This document shows, piece by piece, positions 8,198 through 16,125 of a stretch of 64,000 nt of DNA. The first letter of the stretch is position 1, and every line of letters begins with the position of its first letter. Under the pieces are notes generated by a model that saw only the letters and a list, made by a program, of their open reading frames with translations, had not been told where the DNA came from and made no database searches. Source of the DNA: Mesorhizobium sp. YIM 152430 (lineage in GTDB: Bacteria; Pseudomonadota; Alphaproteobacteria; Rhizobiales; Rhizobiaceae); the NCBI RefSeq assembly GCF_029210365.1, contig NZ_JARGES010000056.1, positions 1-64,000 on the forward strand. Direction: 5' to 3'. The position numbers and the translations under genes were made by a program.

Positions 8198-8629
8198 ATG
8201 TCCTTCTTCGTCAATCTCGCGCTTGGCCTCCTCTTCGGCGCAGGCCTGGTCGTCTCCGGCATGTCGGACCCGGCAAAAGTCCTCAACTTCCTCGACCTGT
8301 TCGGCACTTGGGACCCGTCGCTCGCCTTCGTCATGGGCGGCGCAGTGATGGTGGCCTTCGTCGGTTATCGTCTGGTGCTGACGCGCGCCGAGCCTATCGT
8401 CGGCGATCGATTCCACCTGCCGACGCGCAGCGACATCGACGCCAGGATCGTCGCCGGGCCGGCGATCTTCGGAATCGGTTGGGGGCTCGGCGGCTTTTGC
8501 CCCGGACCGGCACTGACCGCGCTCGGGCTCGGAGCCACCGGGACCCTCGCCTTCATTCCCGCCATGATCCTCGGCATGTGGGCCGCGAGGCTGCTGGCCG
8601 ACGGAACCGCCGCACCACGCCCCGCCTGA
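8198..8629 (+). CDS. YeeE/YedE family half-transporter, second half (DUF6691)
   Basis: 143 residues, hydrophobic, with the pseudo-repeat motif [20 protein letters not shown] (residues about 90-109), the counterpart of the GNGCTSGHG motif in the preceding gene. The pair is the common split form of the sulfur transporter in proteobacterial BigR operons. It starts 4 bases after the previous stop. Substrate (thiosulfate, sulfite or another sulfur species) cannot be read from the sequence. Confidence 0.83.
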   Translation: MSFFVNLALGLLFGAGLVVSGMSDPAKVLNFLDLFGTWDPSLAFVMGGAVMVAFVGYRLVLTRAEPIVGDRFHLPTRSDIDARIVAGPAIFGIGWGLGGFCPGPALTALGLGATGTLAFIPAMILGMWAARLLADGTAAPRPA

Positions 8630-8657
8630 CGCGGGCAACTTTCGAAAGACCAAGACA

Positions 8658-10403
8658 ATGAACCGGCTGGCAGATTACCTGCCGATCCTTCAATGGGGTC
8701 GGCACTACTCCCGCGCGACCCTGACCAACGACATGGTCGCGGCGATCATCGTCACCATCATGCTGATCCCGCAATCGCTCGCCTATGCGATGCTGGCGGG
8801 CCTGCCGGCCGAGATCGGACTCTACGCCTCGATTCTGCCGCTGGTCGCCTATGCCGTGTTCGGCACCAGCCGCACGCTCGCCGTCGGTCCCGTCGCGGTC
8901 GTCTCGCTGATGACCGCCTCGGCCATCGGCGAGATCGCCGCGCAGGGCACGCCCGCCTATCTCGCCGCCGCCATGCTGCTCGCCTTCCTGTCAGGCGCGA
9001 TGCTGATCGCCATGGGCCTCTTCCGGCTCGGCTTCGTCGCGAACTTCCTCAGCCACCCTGTCATTTCCGGCTTCATCACGGCGTCGGGCCTTCTGATTGC
9101 GGCCGGCCAGCTCAAATATTTGCTCGGCATTCCGGCCAGCGGGCACACTTTGCCGCAGATCGTCATGGGCATCGTCGAGAACATCGGCTCTGTTAATTTG
9201 CCGACCCTCGTCCTCGGCGCTTCGGTACTCGCTTTCCTCTATTTCGTGCGACTGCGCCTGAAGCGAGTGCTCGTCGCGGTCGGCCTATCACCGCGGATGG
9301 CTGATATAACCACCAAGGCAGGGCCGGTCGCCGCGGTCGCAGTGACGATCCTTGCCGCCACGATGCTGGATCTCGGCGAGGAAGGGGTCGCCCTCGTCGG
9401 TGCCATTCCCCAAGGCCTGCCCGTGCCCGCCCTGCCCGCGTTCGATCTCGAGCTTATCCGCACGCTGGCTGTGCCCGCACTTTTGATCTCGCTGATCGGA
9501 TTCGTGGAATCTGTCTCGGTCGCGCAGACGCTCGCCGCCAAGCGCCGCCAGCGCATCGTCCCGGACCAGGAGCTGATCGGCCTCGGCGCGGCCAACATCG
9601 CCTCGGCCATCTCGTCGGGATATCCCGTCACCGGTGGCTTTGCCCGCTCCGTCGTCAATTTCGACGCTGGAGCCGAGACGCCCGCTGCCGGCATCTACAC
9701 CGCCATCGGCATCGCGCTTGCCACGCTGTTCCTGACCCCGCTCCTCGCGAACCTGCCGCAGGCCACGCTCGCCGCGACCATCATCGTCGCCGTCCTGTCA
9801 CTGGTAAATGTCGCCGTCATCCGGCGTGTATGGACCTATTCCAGGGTCGATTTCTCGGCCATGGCCGCCACCATCCTGGGCACGCTCTTCCTCGGTGTCG
9901 AAATCGGGGTGGTCATGGGCGTCGTGCTATCGCTGCTCCTCCATCTTGACCGCACGTCGCGCCCGCACATGGCCGTTGTCGGCCAAGTGCCTGGAACCGA
10001 GCACTTCCGCAACATCGAGCGCCATCAAGTGGAGACCTCGCCGCAGACCCTGTCACTGCGCGTCGACGAAAGCCTTTACTTCGCCAACACGCGCTACCTC
10101 GAAGATCGCATCGCCGCCCTCGTTGCCGAGCGGCCGGAACTCAAACACGTCATCCTGATGTGTTCGGCCGTCAACATGATCGACGCCTCCGCGCTCGAAA
10201 GCCTCGAGGAGATCAATCACCGCCTGAAGGATGCCGGCATCACCTTGCACCTTTCGGAGGTGAAGGGCCCGGTCATGGACCGCCTGAAGCGCAGCCACTT
10301 CTTCGCCGAACTGACGGGCAGCGTGTTTCTAAGTCAATACGAGGCCGTGCGGACGATTGAAAAGTTCAGCGACAGGTCAGCTGGTACCGTGAGCGCGCGC
10401 TGA
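8658..10403 (+). CDS. SulP-family anion transporter with STAS domain
   Basis: 581 residues. The N-terminal 430 residues are a SulP membrane domain (MLIPQSLAYAMLAGLPAEIGLYASI; AVGPVAVVSLMTAS; SGYPVTGGFARSVVNFDAGA). Residues about 455-560 form a STAS domain (ILMCSAVNMIDASALESLEE). SulP proteins import or exchange sulfate, bicarbonate or other anions. As last gene of a persulfide-oxidation operon it may export sulfite or sulfate, or import sulfate; direction is unknown. It is separated by only 28 bases from the preceding gene. Confidence 0.9.
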   Translation: MNRLADYLPILQWGRHYSRATLTNDMVAAIIVTIMLIPQSLAYAMLAGLPAEIGLYASILPLVAYAVFGTSRTLAVGPVAVVSLMTASAIGEIAAQGTPAYLAAAMLLAFLSGAMLIAMGLFRLGFVANFLSHPVISGFITASGLLIAAGQLKYLLGIPASGHTLPQIVMGIVENIGSVNLPTLVLGASVLAFLYFVRLRLKRVLVAVGLSPRMADITTKAGPVAAVAVTILAATMLDLGEEGVALVGAIPQGLPVPALPAFDLELIRTLAVPALLISLIGFVESVSVAQTLAAKRRQRIVPDQELIGLGAANIASAISSGYPVTGGFARSVVNFDAGAETPAAGIYTAIGIALATLFLTPLLANLPQATLAATIIVAVLSLVNVAVIRRVWTYSRVDFSAMAATILGTLFLGVEIGVVMGVVLSLLLHLDRTSRPHMAVVGQVPGTEHFRNIERHQVETSPQTLSLRVDESLYFANTRYLEDRIAALVAERPELKHVILMCSAVNMIDASALESLEEINHRLKDAGITLHLSEVKGPVMDRLKRSHFFAELTGSVFLSQYEAVRTIEKFSDRSAGTVSAR

Positions 10404-10682
10404 TTGGCGCTCGGTGGTTCGCCCCCGCCTCTTCATCGTCTGGAGTTGCCTTGCGCCGGTTTCCCGGTCGGCGGCAGGTTTCGATGGTCTGTCCCGGTCT
10501 TCGGCAACGCATTCGCGCAATCCGAGAACGCATTCCGTGCATCGAACGGATTTTTCCATCGCGCTGTTGAAGGATCGGCCGCGAGCGGACCGAATCGCCC
10601 GGGCGCCCGATACGATTTACGGTCGCTCTACCGCATCAAAAGATGCTAGCGACGATGCAGGGACGCCAAGGCAGGAAACGAA
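10404..10682. promoter_or_regulatory. Upstream region of the kaiC cassette with a spaced direct repeat
   Basis: No credible gene. The 9-mer AACGCATTC occurs twice, at 10506-10514 and 10527-10535, 21 bases start to start, which is two helical turns and so a plausible activator or repressor site. No GGAAC element of the EcfG general stress regulon was seen. An AGGAAACGAA site lies directly before the kaiC ATG. Confidence 0.4.
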
Positions 10683-12119
10683 ATGGCCAAGCGAAAGACT
10701 TCGAAGCCGATCTCGACCGGGATCGCCGGACTGGACGATATCCTGCGAGGCGGTCTTCCGCCATCGAACCTCTACATGCTGCAAGGCGCTCCCGGCGCCG
10801 GCAAGACGACCGCCGCGCTTCAGTTCCTTCGGGCCGGCGTCGAGGCCGGCGAGCGTTGCATCTATGTGAGCCTGTCCCAGACCGCCGCCGAACTGGAATC
10901 GATCGCCGTCTCGCATGGCTGGACGATGGACGGTATCCGGATCGAGGAGCTTTCGGCCTCGGATGCCGTCAGTGGCGGCGCCGACCAGTCGATCTTTCAG
11001 ACGGCGGAACTGCGCCTCGATGAGACGCGCCAGGCGATCGAGCGCGCGATCGAGGAGCACAAGCCCAGCCGGCTCGTCTACGATTCGCTGCTGGAAATCC
11101 GCCTCATCACCGGTGACACGCCCCGCTTCCGGCGCGAGCTGATCGGCTTCAAGGCATTCCTCGCCAAGCGCAACGTCGTTGCCCTGTTGCTCGACACCCA
11201 GGACAGGGAAGGCAACAATGGCGAGGAAGTCGAGGGCATCGCGCATGGCGTGATCCGGTTCGACAAGTCGCTGGAAGACTACGGCGCCGTGCGCCGGCGC
11301 ATCGAGGTCTCCAAGATGCGCGGCGTGCCGATCGCCGACGGCTATCACGACATGGCGATCCGTGAAGGCCAGGGCGTCGTCGTGTTTCCCCGCATCGTTG
11401 CAGGCTCCGCCACGGAGAGCACCAAACCCGAACTGATCAAGTCGGGCGTCGACACGCTCGACGAAATGTTCGGCGGCGGGCAGGAATCGGGAACGATCAC
11501 CCTCGTGATCGGCCAGTCCGGCACCGGCAAGTCGACGATGGCCTCGCTCTATTCGACAGCCGCGCTCGAACGCGGCGAAAGCGTGGCGCTGTTCCTGTTC
11601 GAGGAGCGGCTGGAAACGTTCTTCCGCCGCTCCGAAGGTCTCGGCATGAACCTGCGTCCCTTCTACGAAAAAGGACAGTTGATCATCCGGGATTTCAATC
11701 CCAACGAGATCTCGCCGGGAGAGTTCGCCCAGGTCGTCCAGTCGATCGTGACGGAAGATCGCACGCGTGTCGTCGTGATCGACAGTTTCACCGGCTACCT
11801 CAATTCCCTGCCGCATCGCGACAAGGCGGTTCGCGACATCCAGTCCCTGCTCAAATATCTGGCGCGAGCCGGGGTGCTGACGATGCTGATCGTCGCACAG
11901 CATGGACTGCTGGGCCAGAATGTGGGCATCGACGTCGATGTCAGCTTCCTCGGCGACACCGTGCTTCTGCTGCGGCTGACCGAGCATGACGGTCGTCTTC
12001 GACGCAACATCACGGTTGTCAAGAAACGGCACGGACCGCACGATCTCGATGTCCACGAGCTGTTCATCGAAAGTTCGGGGATCACCGTCGTGCCCTACAA
12101 TCCGCTTCCGGAAGCGTGA
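10683..12119 (+). CDS. kaiC: KaiC-like double RecA-domain ATPase
   Basis: 478 residues. Two tandem KaiC/RadA-type P-loop domains: the first with GAPGAGKTT (residues 35-43) and Walker B RLVYDSL, the second with GQSGTGKST (277-285) and Walker B RVVVIDSFTG. The usual KaiC opening SKPISTGIAGLDDILRGGLP is present. Cyanobacterial KaiC is 519 residues; this is a shorter form like those of non-photosynthetic proteobacteria, which are thought to act in timing or stress signalling rather than as a full clock. No kaiA or kaiB is in the window. Coupled by GTGA overlap to an HWE kinase. Confidence 0.88.
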   Translation: MAKRKTSKPISTGIAGLDDILRGGLPPSNLYMLQGAPGAGKTTAALQFLRAGVEAGERCIYVSLSQTAAELESIAVSHGWTMDGIRIEELSASDAVSGGADQSIFQTAELRLDETRQAIERAIEEHKPSRLVYDSLLEIRLITGDTPRFRRELIGFKAFLAKRNVVALLLDTQDREGNNGEEVEGIAHGVIRFDKSLEDYGAVRRRIEVSKMRGVPIADGYHDMAIREGQGVVVFPRIVAGSATESTKPELIKSGVDTLDEMFGGGQESGTITLVIGQSGTGKSTMASLYSTAALERGESVALFLFEERLETFFRRSEGLGMNLRPFYEKGQLIIRDFNPNEISPGEFAQVVQSIVTEDRTRVVVIDSFTGYLNSLPHRDKAVRDIQSLLKYLARAGVLTMLIVAQHGLLGQNVGIDVDVSFLGDTVLLLRLTEHDGRLRRNITVVKKRHGPHDLDVHELFIESSGITVVPYNPLPEA

Positions 12120-13192
12120 CCGGGCTCGACAAAGACAGCAACTCCCCGCTGGATCATGTCTTGATCCTGGCGCCTTACCGCAAGGACGCCGAATATCTGG
12201 GGCGGCTTCTGGCAGCGCACGAGATCGCCGTGCGGATCGGCACGCGAGCCGACGATCTCGACGCACTGCTCGGCGCCGCTCCAGGCGTGCTGATAGCCAC
12301 GCACGAAGCGCTGACGCCGCAGGCGCTGGCGATCGTTTCGAGCCATCTGGACGCCCAGCCTTCATGGTCGGAAATGCCGATCGTGGTGCTGCTCGACCGG
12401 GCTTCTAAACCCGATCAGGTTCAGGCGGAGCTCAGCCGTGCCTGGCCACGGGCAAGGCAGATGTTCTATCAAAGGCCGGTCACGACCGTCGAGCTTGTGA
12501 GCGGCGTTCAGTCGGCGTTGCTGGTTCGGCTTCGCCAGCGCGACGTTCGCGACCATATCGCGCAAGAGATCGAACTGCGCCGTGAACTGAACCATCGCGT
12601 GAAGAACATTCTCGCCAGCGTCAACTCGATCTTCGAGATGACCCGGCGGGGCGCGACCTCGATCGAGGAATTTGCCGAAGACTTCCGCGGCCGCCTCGGC
12701 GCACTGGACAAGGTCCATTCGGCGGTGTTCCATTCGGAAGGCGACAACGTGTCGATCGCCGACATTGCCGAACTGACGTTCGAACCCTATCGCCTCGCTG
12801 GAAAGGACCGGATCGTCACCCATGGCCCGGCGGTGTTGCTCAGCCGCGCGGCAGGGACCACCCTTGCTCTCTGCCTGCATGAACTGGCGACGAATGCGAT
12901 CAAATATGGTGCGCTGTCGCGGCCGGAAGGCCAGGTCTCGTTCGAATGGACGCTGTCGCAAGGCGACGAGCCTGAACTGGCCGTTTTCTGGCAGGAGCGT
13001 GGCGGCCCGGTGGTGGAGGAACCGAGCCGCGCAGGCTATGGCACGCGCTATGTCCGCTCGGCGCTGGCCAGCATCTTCGGGCAAAAGCCGGTCATCTCCT
13101 TCGAAAGGGAGGGGCTGATATGTAAAGCGCGCGGCGCTTTTTCACGGCTGGAAGGGCAACCACAAAGGCCGGGGGGAGTTGAGCAGCAATGA
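12116..13192 (+). CDS. HWE-family histidine kinase, soluble, partner of KaiC
   Basis: 358 residues from a GTG that overlaps the kaiC stop (GTGA). Residues 15-140 form a receiver-like or pseudo-receiver region (HVLILAPYRKDAEYLGRLLA) without an obvious phospho-acceptor Asp. Then comes the phospho-acceptor helix ELNHRVKNILASVNSIFEM with His160, the N-box LHELATNAIKYGAL (about 254-267) and the WxE motif in FWQERGGP, which place it in the HWE/HisKA_2 group. No membrane helix, so cytoplasmic input, plausibly the KaiC oligomer. It overlaps the downstream receiver gene by 4 bases. Confidence 0.87.
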   Translation: MTGLDKDSNSPLDHVLILAPYRKDAEYLGRLLAAHEIAVRIGTRADDLDALLGAAPGVLIATHEALTPQALAIVSSHLDAQPSWSEMPIVVLLDRASKPDQVQAELSRAWPRARQMFYQRPVTTVELVSGVQSALLVRLRQRDVRDHIAQEIELRRELNHRVKNILASVNSIFEMTRRGATSIEEFAEDFRGRLGALDKVHSAVFHSEGDNVSIADIAELTFEPYRLAGKDRIVTHGPAVLLSRAAGTTLALCLHELATNAIKYGALSRPEGQVSFEWTLSQGDEPELAVFWQERGGPVVEEPSRAGYGTRYVRSALASIFGQKPVISFEREGLICKARGAFSRLEGQPQRPGGVEQQ

Positions 13193-13605
13193 GCGAGAAC
13201 ATTTCCACCCCTGCCCCGCCGATGCGCATTCTGTATCTTGAGGACAATCCGCTCATTGCCTTCCATGTCGAGCAGATGATCGAGGATCTGGGTCACGTCT
13301 TCGCCGGCGCGATGGACAGCTTCGCCGAACTCAAAAAGCAGTTCGCCTCGCTGGAAATCGACGGCGCGCTCATCGACATCGATCTCGCCGACGGGGCGAC
13401 CGGGCCGGCCGCCGCCGCATGGCTCAATGAACGCGGCATCCCGTCCATCTTCGTGACCGGGCAAAGGCAGGTCGCCGCGGAACACGGCGACGTCTCGCTT
13501 GCCATCATCACAAAGCCGGTTTCGCAGGTGGAACTTGCCGAGAAGCTTCGGTTGTTCCGGCCCGATCACCGGCCCGTCGTCAGCGGCTGCGCATCGGACA
13601 GATAG
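13189..13605 (+). CDS. Single-domain response regulator (receiver only)
   Basis: 138 residues. Acidic pocket E18/D19 (LYLEDNPLIAF), phospho-acceptor region LIDIDLADG (Asp63 most likely), VTGQ threonine switch and TKPVS lysine are all present, so it should be phosphorylated. There is no output domain; it resembles FixJ-less receivers that pass phosphate on or bind targets. The order kaiC-kinase-receiver with 4-base overlaps at both joints suggests one signalling unit. Its last 40 bases overlap the convergent XRE gene. Confidence 0.88.
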   Translation: MSENISTPAPPMRILYLEDNPLIAFHVEQMIEDLGHVFAGAMDSFAELKKQFASLEIDGALIDIDLADGATGPAAAAWLNERGIPSIFVTGQRQVAAEHGDVSLAIITKPVSQVELAEKLRLFRPDHRPVVSGCASDR

Positions 13606-14357
13606 TTCGTCACGACCGACGGCACGTCGGCGGATGCAAGGGGATAGGTGCCGCAGGCGCGGATGAGCTTTCGAATGTCCGGGCGGGCGCCATGACACCT
13701 CCACATCATCCGCGAGGCATAGGGCTGGTTGTCCTTGCGCCAGGAAACCCCCATCGTCAGCCCGCGCAGATAGAGGCGCTGGTGGATTTCGAACGGCAGC
13801 AGGATGGTCTGCCCGAAGGTCGGCGCCTCGCCCCGCGTCCGCTCCGTCACGAAAATCCGGCCTCGGCGATAGGCGGCAAGGCCGTTGTAGCGCGATCGCT
13901 GCCGAATGCCGCTTTCGGGATCCTCGATGCGTTCGAGAGTCGTCACCACGACCCGGCCGTCCTGTTCGCGCAGATGGGCGCATGAGCAGACGATCCGGCC
14001 CGGCCAGGACAAGGAGACGTGCCAGGTCTGGTAGAAGCCGAGATATCGGCGCAGTTCGCCGATGTCGCCGGGAAAGGCGTCATCCAGGGATTCGACTTGC
14101 GCGGCGGGCATCCGCCGCCGCGCCAGCAAGGCATCGAACCGTTCGCGGCTGAGGTCGAAATCGCCGGGGTCAAGAGCGAAAGCCGCCGCGATCCGAAGCT
14201 GGTTGTTCGCAGAGGGACGCGACTGGCCGGCGATGTAGCGGTTGAACTGCTGCCGGTTGAAACCATGTTCGCGGCAGAACTGCGAGACGGACGGCACCGT
14301 CGCGCAGGCGCGGCGCAGGTTTTCGGCGAATGGTGTTGGACGGCGCAGCATGGTCAT
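13566..14357 (-). CDS. XRE-family transcriptional regulator with unknown C-terminal domain
   Basis: 263 residues. N-terminal HTH (CATVPSVSQFCREHGFNRQQ, FNRYIAGQSRPS...LRIAAAFAL) of the XRE/Cro type, followed by a roughly 170-residue domain (LGFYQTWHVSLSWPGRIVCS; RSRYNGLAAYRRGRIFVTE; LPFEIHQRLYLRGLTMGVSW) seen in several alphaproteobacterial regulators but of unknown ligand. It is convergent with the receiver gene and divergent from the binding-protein gene, so it may control the latter. ATG is at 14357 or 14351; no clear ribosome site. Confidence 0.78.
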   Translation of the reverse strand: MTMLRRPTPFAENLRRACATVPSVSQFCREHGFNRQQFNRYIAGQSRPSANNQLRIAAAFALDPGDFDLSRERFDALLARRRMPAAQVESLDDAFPGDIGELRRYLGFYQTWHVSLSWPGRIVCSCAHLREQDGRVVVTTLERIEDPESGIRQRSRYNGLAAYRRGRIFVTERTRGEAPTFGQTILLPFEIHQRLYLRGLTMGVSWRKDNQPYASRMMWRCHGARPDIRKLIRACGTYPLASADVPSVVTNYLSDAQPLTTGR

Positions 14358-14358
14358 A

Positions 14359-14388
14359 GCGTAAAGTCGCGTAAAGCAGCGTCAAGGC
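14359..14388. repeat. Three 10-bp iterations, possible autoregulatory operator
   Basis: GCGTAAAGTC, GCGTAAAGCA and GCGTCAAGGC follow each other without gaps immediately upstream of the XRE regulator start and within the divergent intergenic space. The 10-base period puts each unit on the same face of the helix. On the minus strand a TTGACG (14380-14385) lies inside, a possible -35. An operator for the XRE protein is the natural inference. Confidence 0.5.
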
Positions 14389-14456
14389 GCGAAATTGTGC
14401 CGAGAGCCCGTTTTGCCAGAATGTCACGATCTCAGCATCAACCCGAGGACCCTGCC

Positions 14457-16034
14457 ATGACATTCGATATGTCCAAGAGACGTGCTTCCTTCAAGCTCAA
14501 CCGGCGCGGCTTTCTTCAAGGCAGCGCGCTCGTCGGCCTTTCGGCGGCGGGCAGCGGGTTTCTCGCCGGTCCCGCAAGAGCCCAGGAGCCCAAACGCGGC
14601 GGCAATCTGCGCATGGGAATCGGCGGCGGTGCATCGGCCGACACGCTCGATCCGGCAATGGCGACGGCAACCGTGGCATTCGTCATCGCACATTGCTGGG
14701 GCGATACGCTGGTCGAATCCGATCCCGAAACCGGCGAAGCGGTGCCCTCGCTCGCCGAATCCTGGTCGCCCTCGGCGGATGCCAGGGAGTGGACGTTCAA
14801 GATCAGGCAAGGCGTGACCTTCCACAACGACGCTGCCATGACGGCGGCGGATGTCGTCGCGACATTGCGCCGTCATGCCGACGAAGCTTCGCAGTCGGGC
14901 GCGCTCGGACTGTTGAGCTCGGTCGAGCGCATCGAGGAAGTGGCCGGCGACGTGGTCATCACCTTGAACGAAGGCAATGCCGATCTGCCGCTGGTGCTCT
15001 CCGACTACCATATCCAGATCCAGCCCAATGGCGGAAATGACGATCCCATGGCTGCGATAGGCACCGGTCCGTACAAGCTGACGGCGTTCGAGCCGGGAAT
15101 CCGCGCGACGTTCGAGAAAAACGAGAACGATTGGCGCGATGATCGCGGCTTCGTCGACAGCGTCGAGATCATCGTCATGAACGACGCCACCGCGCGCGTC
15201 TCGGCAATCACGTCCGGTCAGGTGGACTTCATCAACACCGTCGATCCGAAGACCGTTTCGCTTCTCGAACGCGCATCCGGCGTCGAGATCCTGCAAACCG
15301 CAGGAAAGGGTTTCTACTCGTTCCTGATGCATTGCGACACGGCGCCATTCGACAACAACGACCTTCGCATGGCGCTGAAATATGCCATCGATCGGGAGGC
15401 GATCCTTCAGCAGGTCGTCGGCGGGTACGGCACGCTCGGCAATGACTACCCCGTCAACGAGAACTATGCGCTTGCGCCCGAGGGCATCGAGCAGCGCGTC
15501 TATGATCCGGACAAGGCGAAGTTCCACTACGACAAGTCCGGCCATGAAGGGCCGATATTGCTGCGCACCTCGGAGGCCGCCTTCCCAGGCGCCGTCGACG
15601 CGGCTCAACTCTTCCAGCAAAGCGCTGCCGAGGCCGGCATCACCATCGACGTCCGGCGGGAACCCTCGGACGGCTACTGGTCCGAGACGTGGAACGTGCA
15701 GCCGTTCTGCGCCTCCTACTGGGGCGGACGCCCCACGCAGGACTCGCGCTATTCGACGTCCTATGTCTCCAATGCGGAGTGGAACGACACGCGCTTCAAG
15801 CGGCCGGACTTCGACGAAATGGCGGCGAAGGCGCGCGGTGAACTGGACGAGGACGTCCGGCGCTCTCTCTACCGGGACATGGCGCTGATGATCCGCGACG
15901 AAGGCGGCCTGATCCTGCCCGTCTTCAACGACTATGTGAATGCATCGACGTCCCGCCTGAAGGGCTACGTCCACGACATCGGCAACGACATTTCCAACGG
16001 GCGCATCGCAAGCCGGGTGTGGATCGACGGCTGA
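14457..16034 (+). CDS. ABC transporter substrate-binding protein, oligopeptide/nickel type, Tat-exported
   Basis: 525 residues from MTFDMSKRRASFKL. A twin-arginine signal (NRRGFLQGSALVGLSAAGSG, cleavage after ARA near residue 42) directs it to the periplasm folded. The rest is an SBP_bac_5 protein (GGNLRMGIGGGASADTLDPA; WSPSADAREWTFKIRQGVTF; YAIDREAILQQVVGGYGTLG). The family binds peptides, opines, nickel or glycosides. No permease or ATPase genes lie next to it, so it is an orphan or works with distant components. A hairpin and a hydrolase gene follow, suggesting uptake coupled to hydrolysis. Confidence 0.88.
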   Translation: MTFDMSKRRASFKLNRRGFLQGSALVGLSAAGSGFLAGPARAQEPKRGGNLRMGIGGGASADTLDPAMATATVAFVIAHCWGDTLVESDPETGEAVPSLAESWSPSADAREWTFKIRQGVTFHNDAAMTAADVVATLRRHADEASQSGALGLLSSVERIEEVAGDVVITLNEGNADLPLVLSDYHIQIQPNGGNDDPMAAIGTGPYKLTAFEPGIRATFEKNENDWRDDRGFVDSVEIIVMNDATARVSAITSGQVDFINTVDPKTVSLLERASGVEILQTAGKGFYSFLMHCDTAPFDNNDLRMALKYAIDREAILQQVVGGYGTLGNDYPVNENYALAPEGIEQRVYDPDKAKFHYDKSGHEGPILLRTSEAAFPGAVDAAQLFQQSAAEAGITIDVRREPSDGYWSETWNVQPFCASYWGGRPTQDSRYSTSYVSNAEWNDTRFKRPDFDEMAAKARGELDEDVRRSLYRDMALMIRDEGGLILPVFNDYVNASTSRLKGYVHDIGNDISNGRIASRVWIDG

Positions 16035-16074
16035 TCCTGGAAATCGAGGCCACCCGGTCCCGATGAAACGACTT

Positions 16075-16102
16075 GTCACGGCAGGCGGGCGCCTGCCGTG
16101 AC
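16075..16102. terminator. Strong GC hairpin between binding-protein and hydrolase genes
   Basis: A perfect 12-bp stem (GTCACGGCAGGC / GCCTGCCGTGAC) with a GGGC loop. No T-run follows, so it is more likely an RNA-stabilising or attenuating hairpin that keeps the binding-protein message above that of the hydrolase than a full intrinsic terminator. Confidence 0.6.
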
Positions 16103-16125
16103 GCCTGTTGCCAAGGCTTTTCCCC

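Noticed and set aside
16075-16102. Full rho-independent terminator after the binding-protein gene
   Set aside because: Strong stem but no T-run; kept only as a stabilising or attenuating hairpin.
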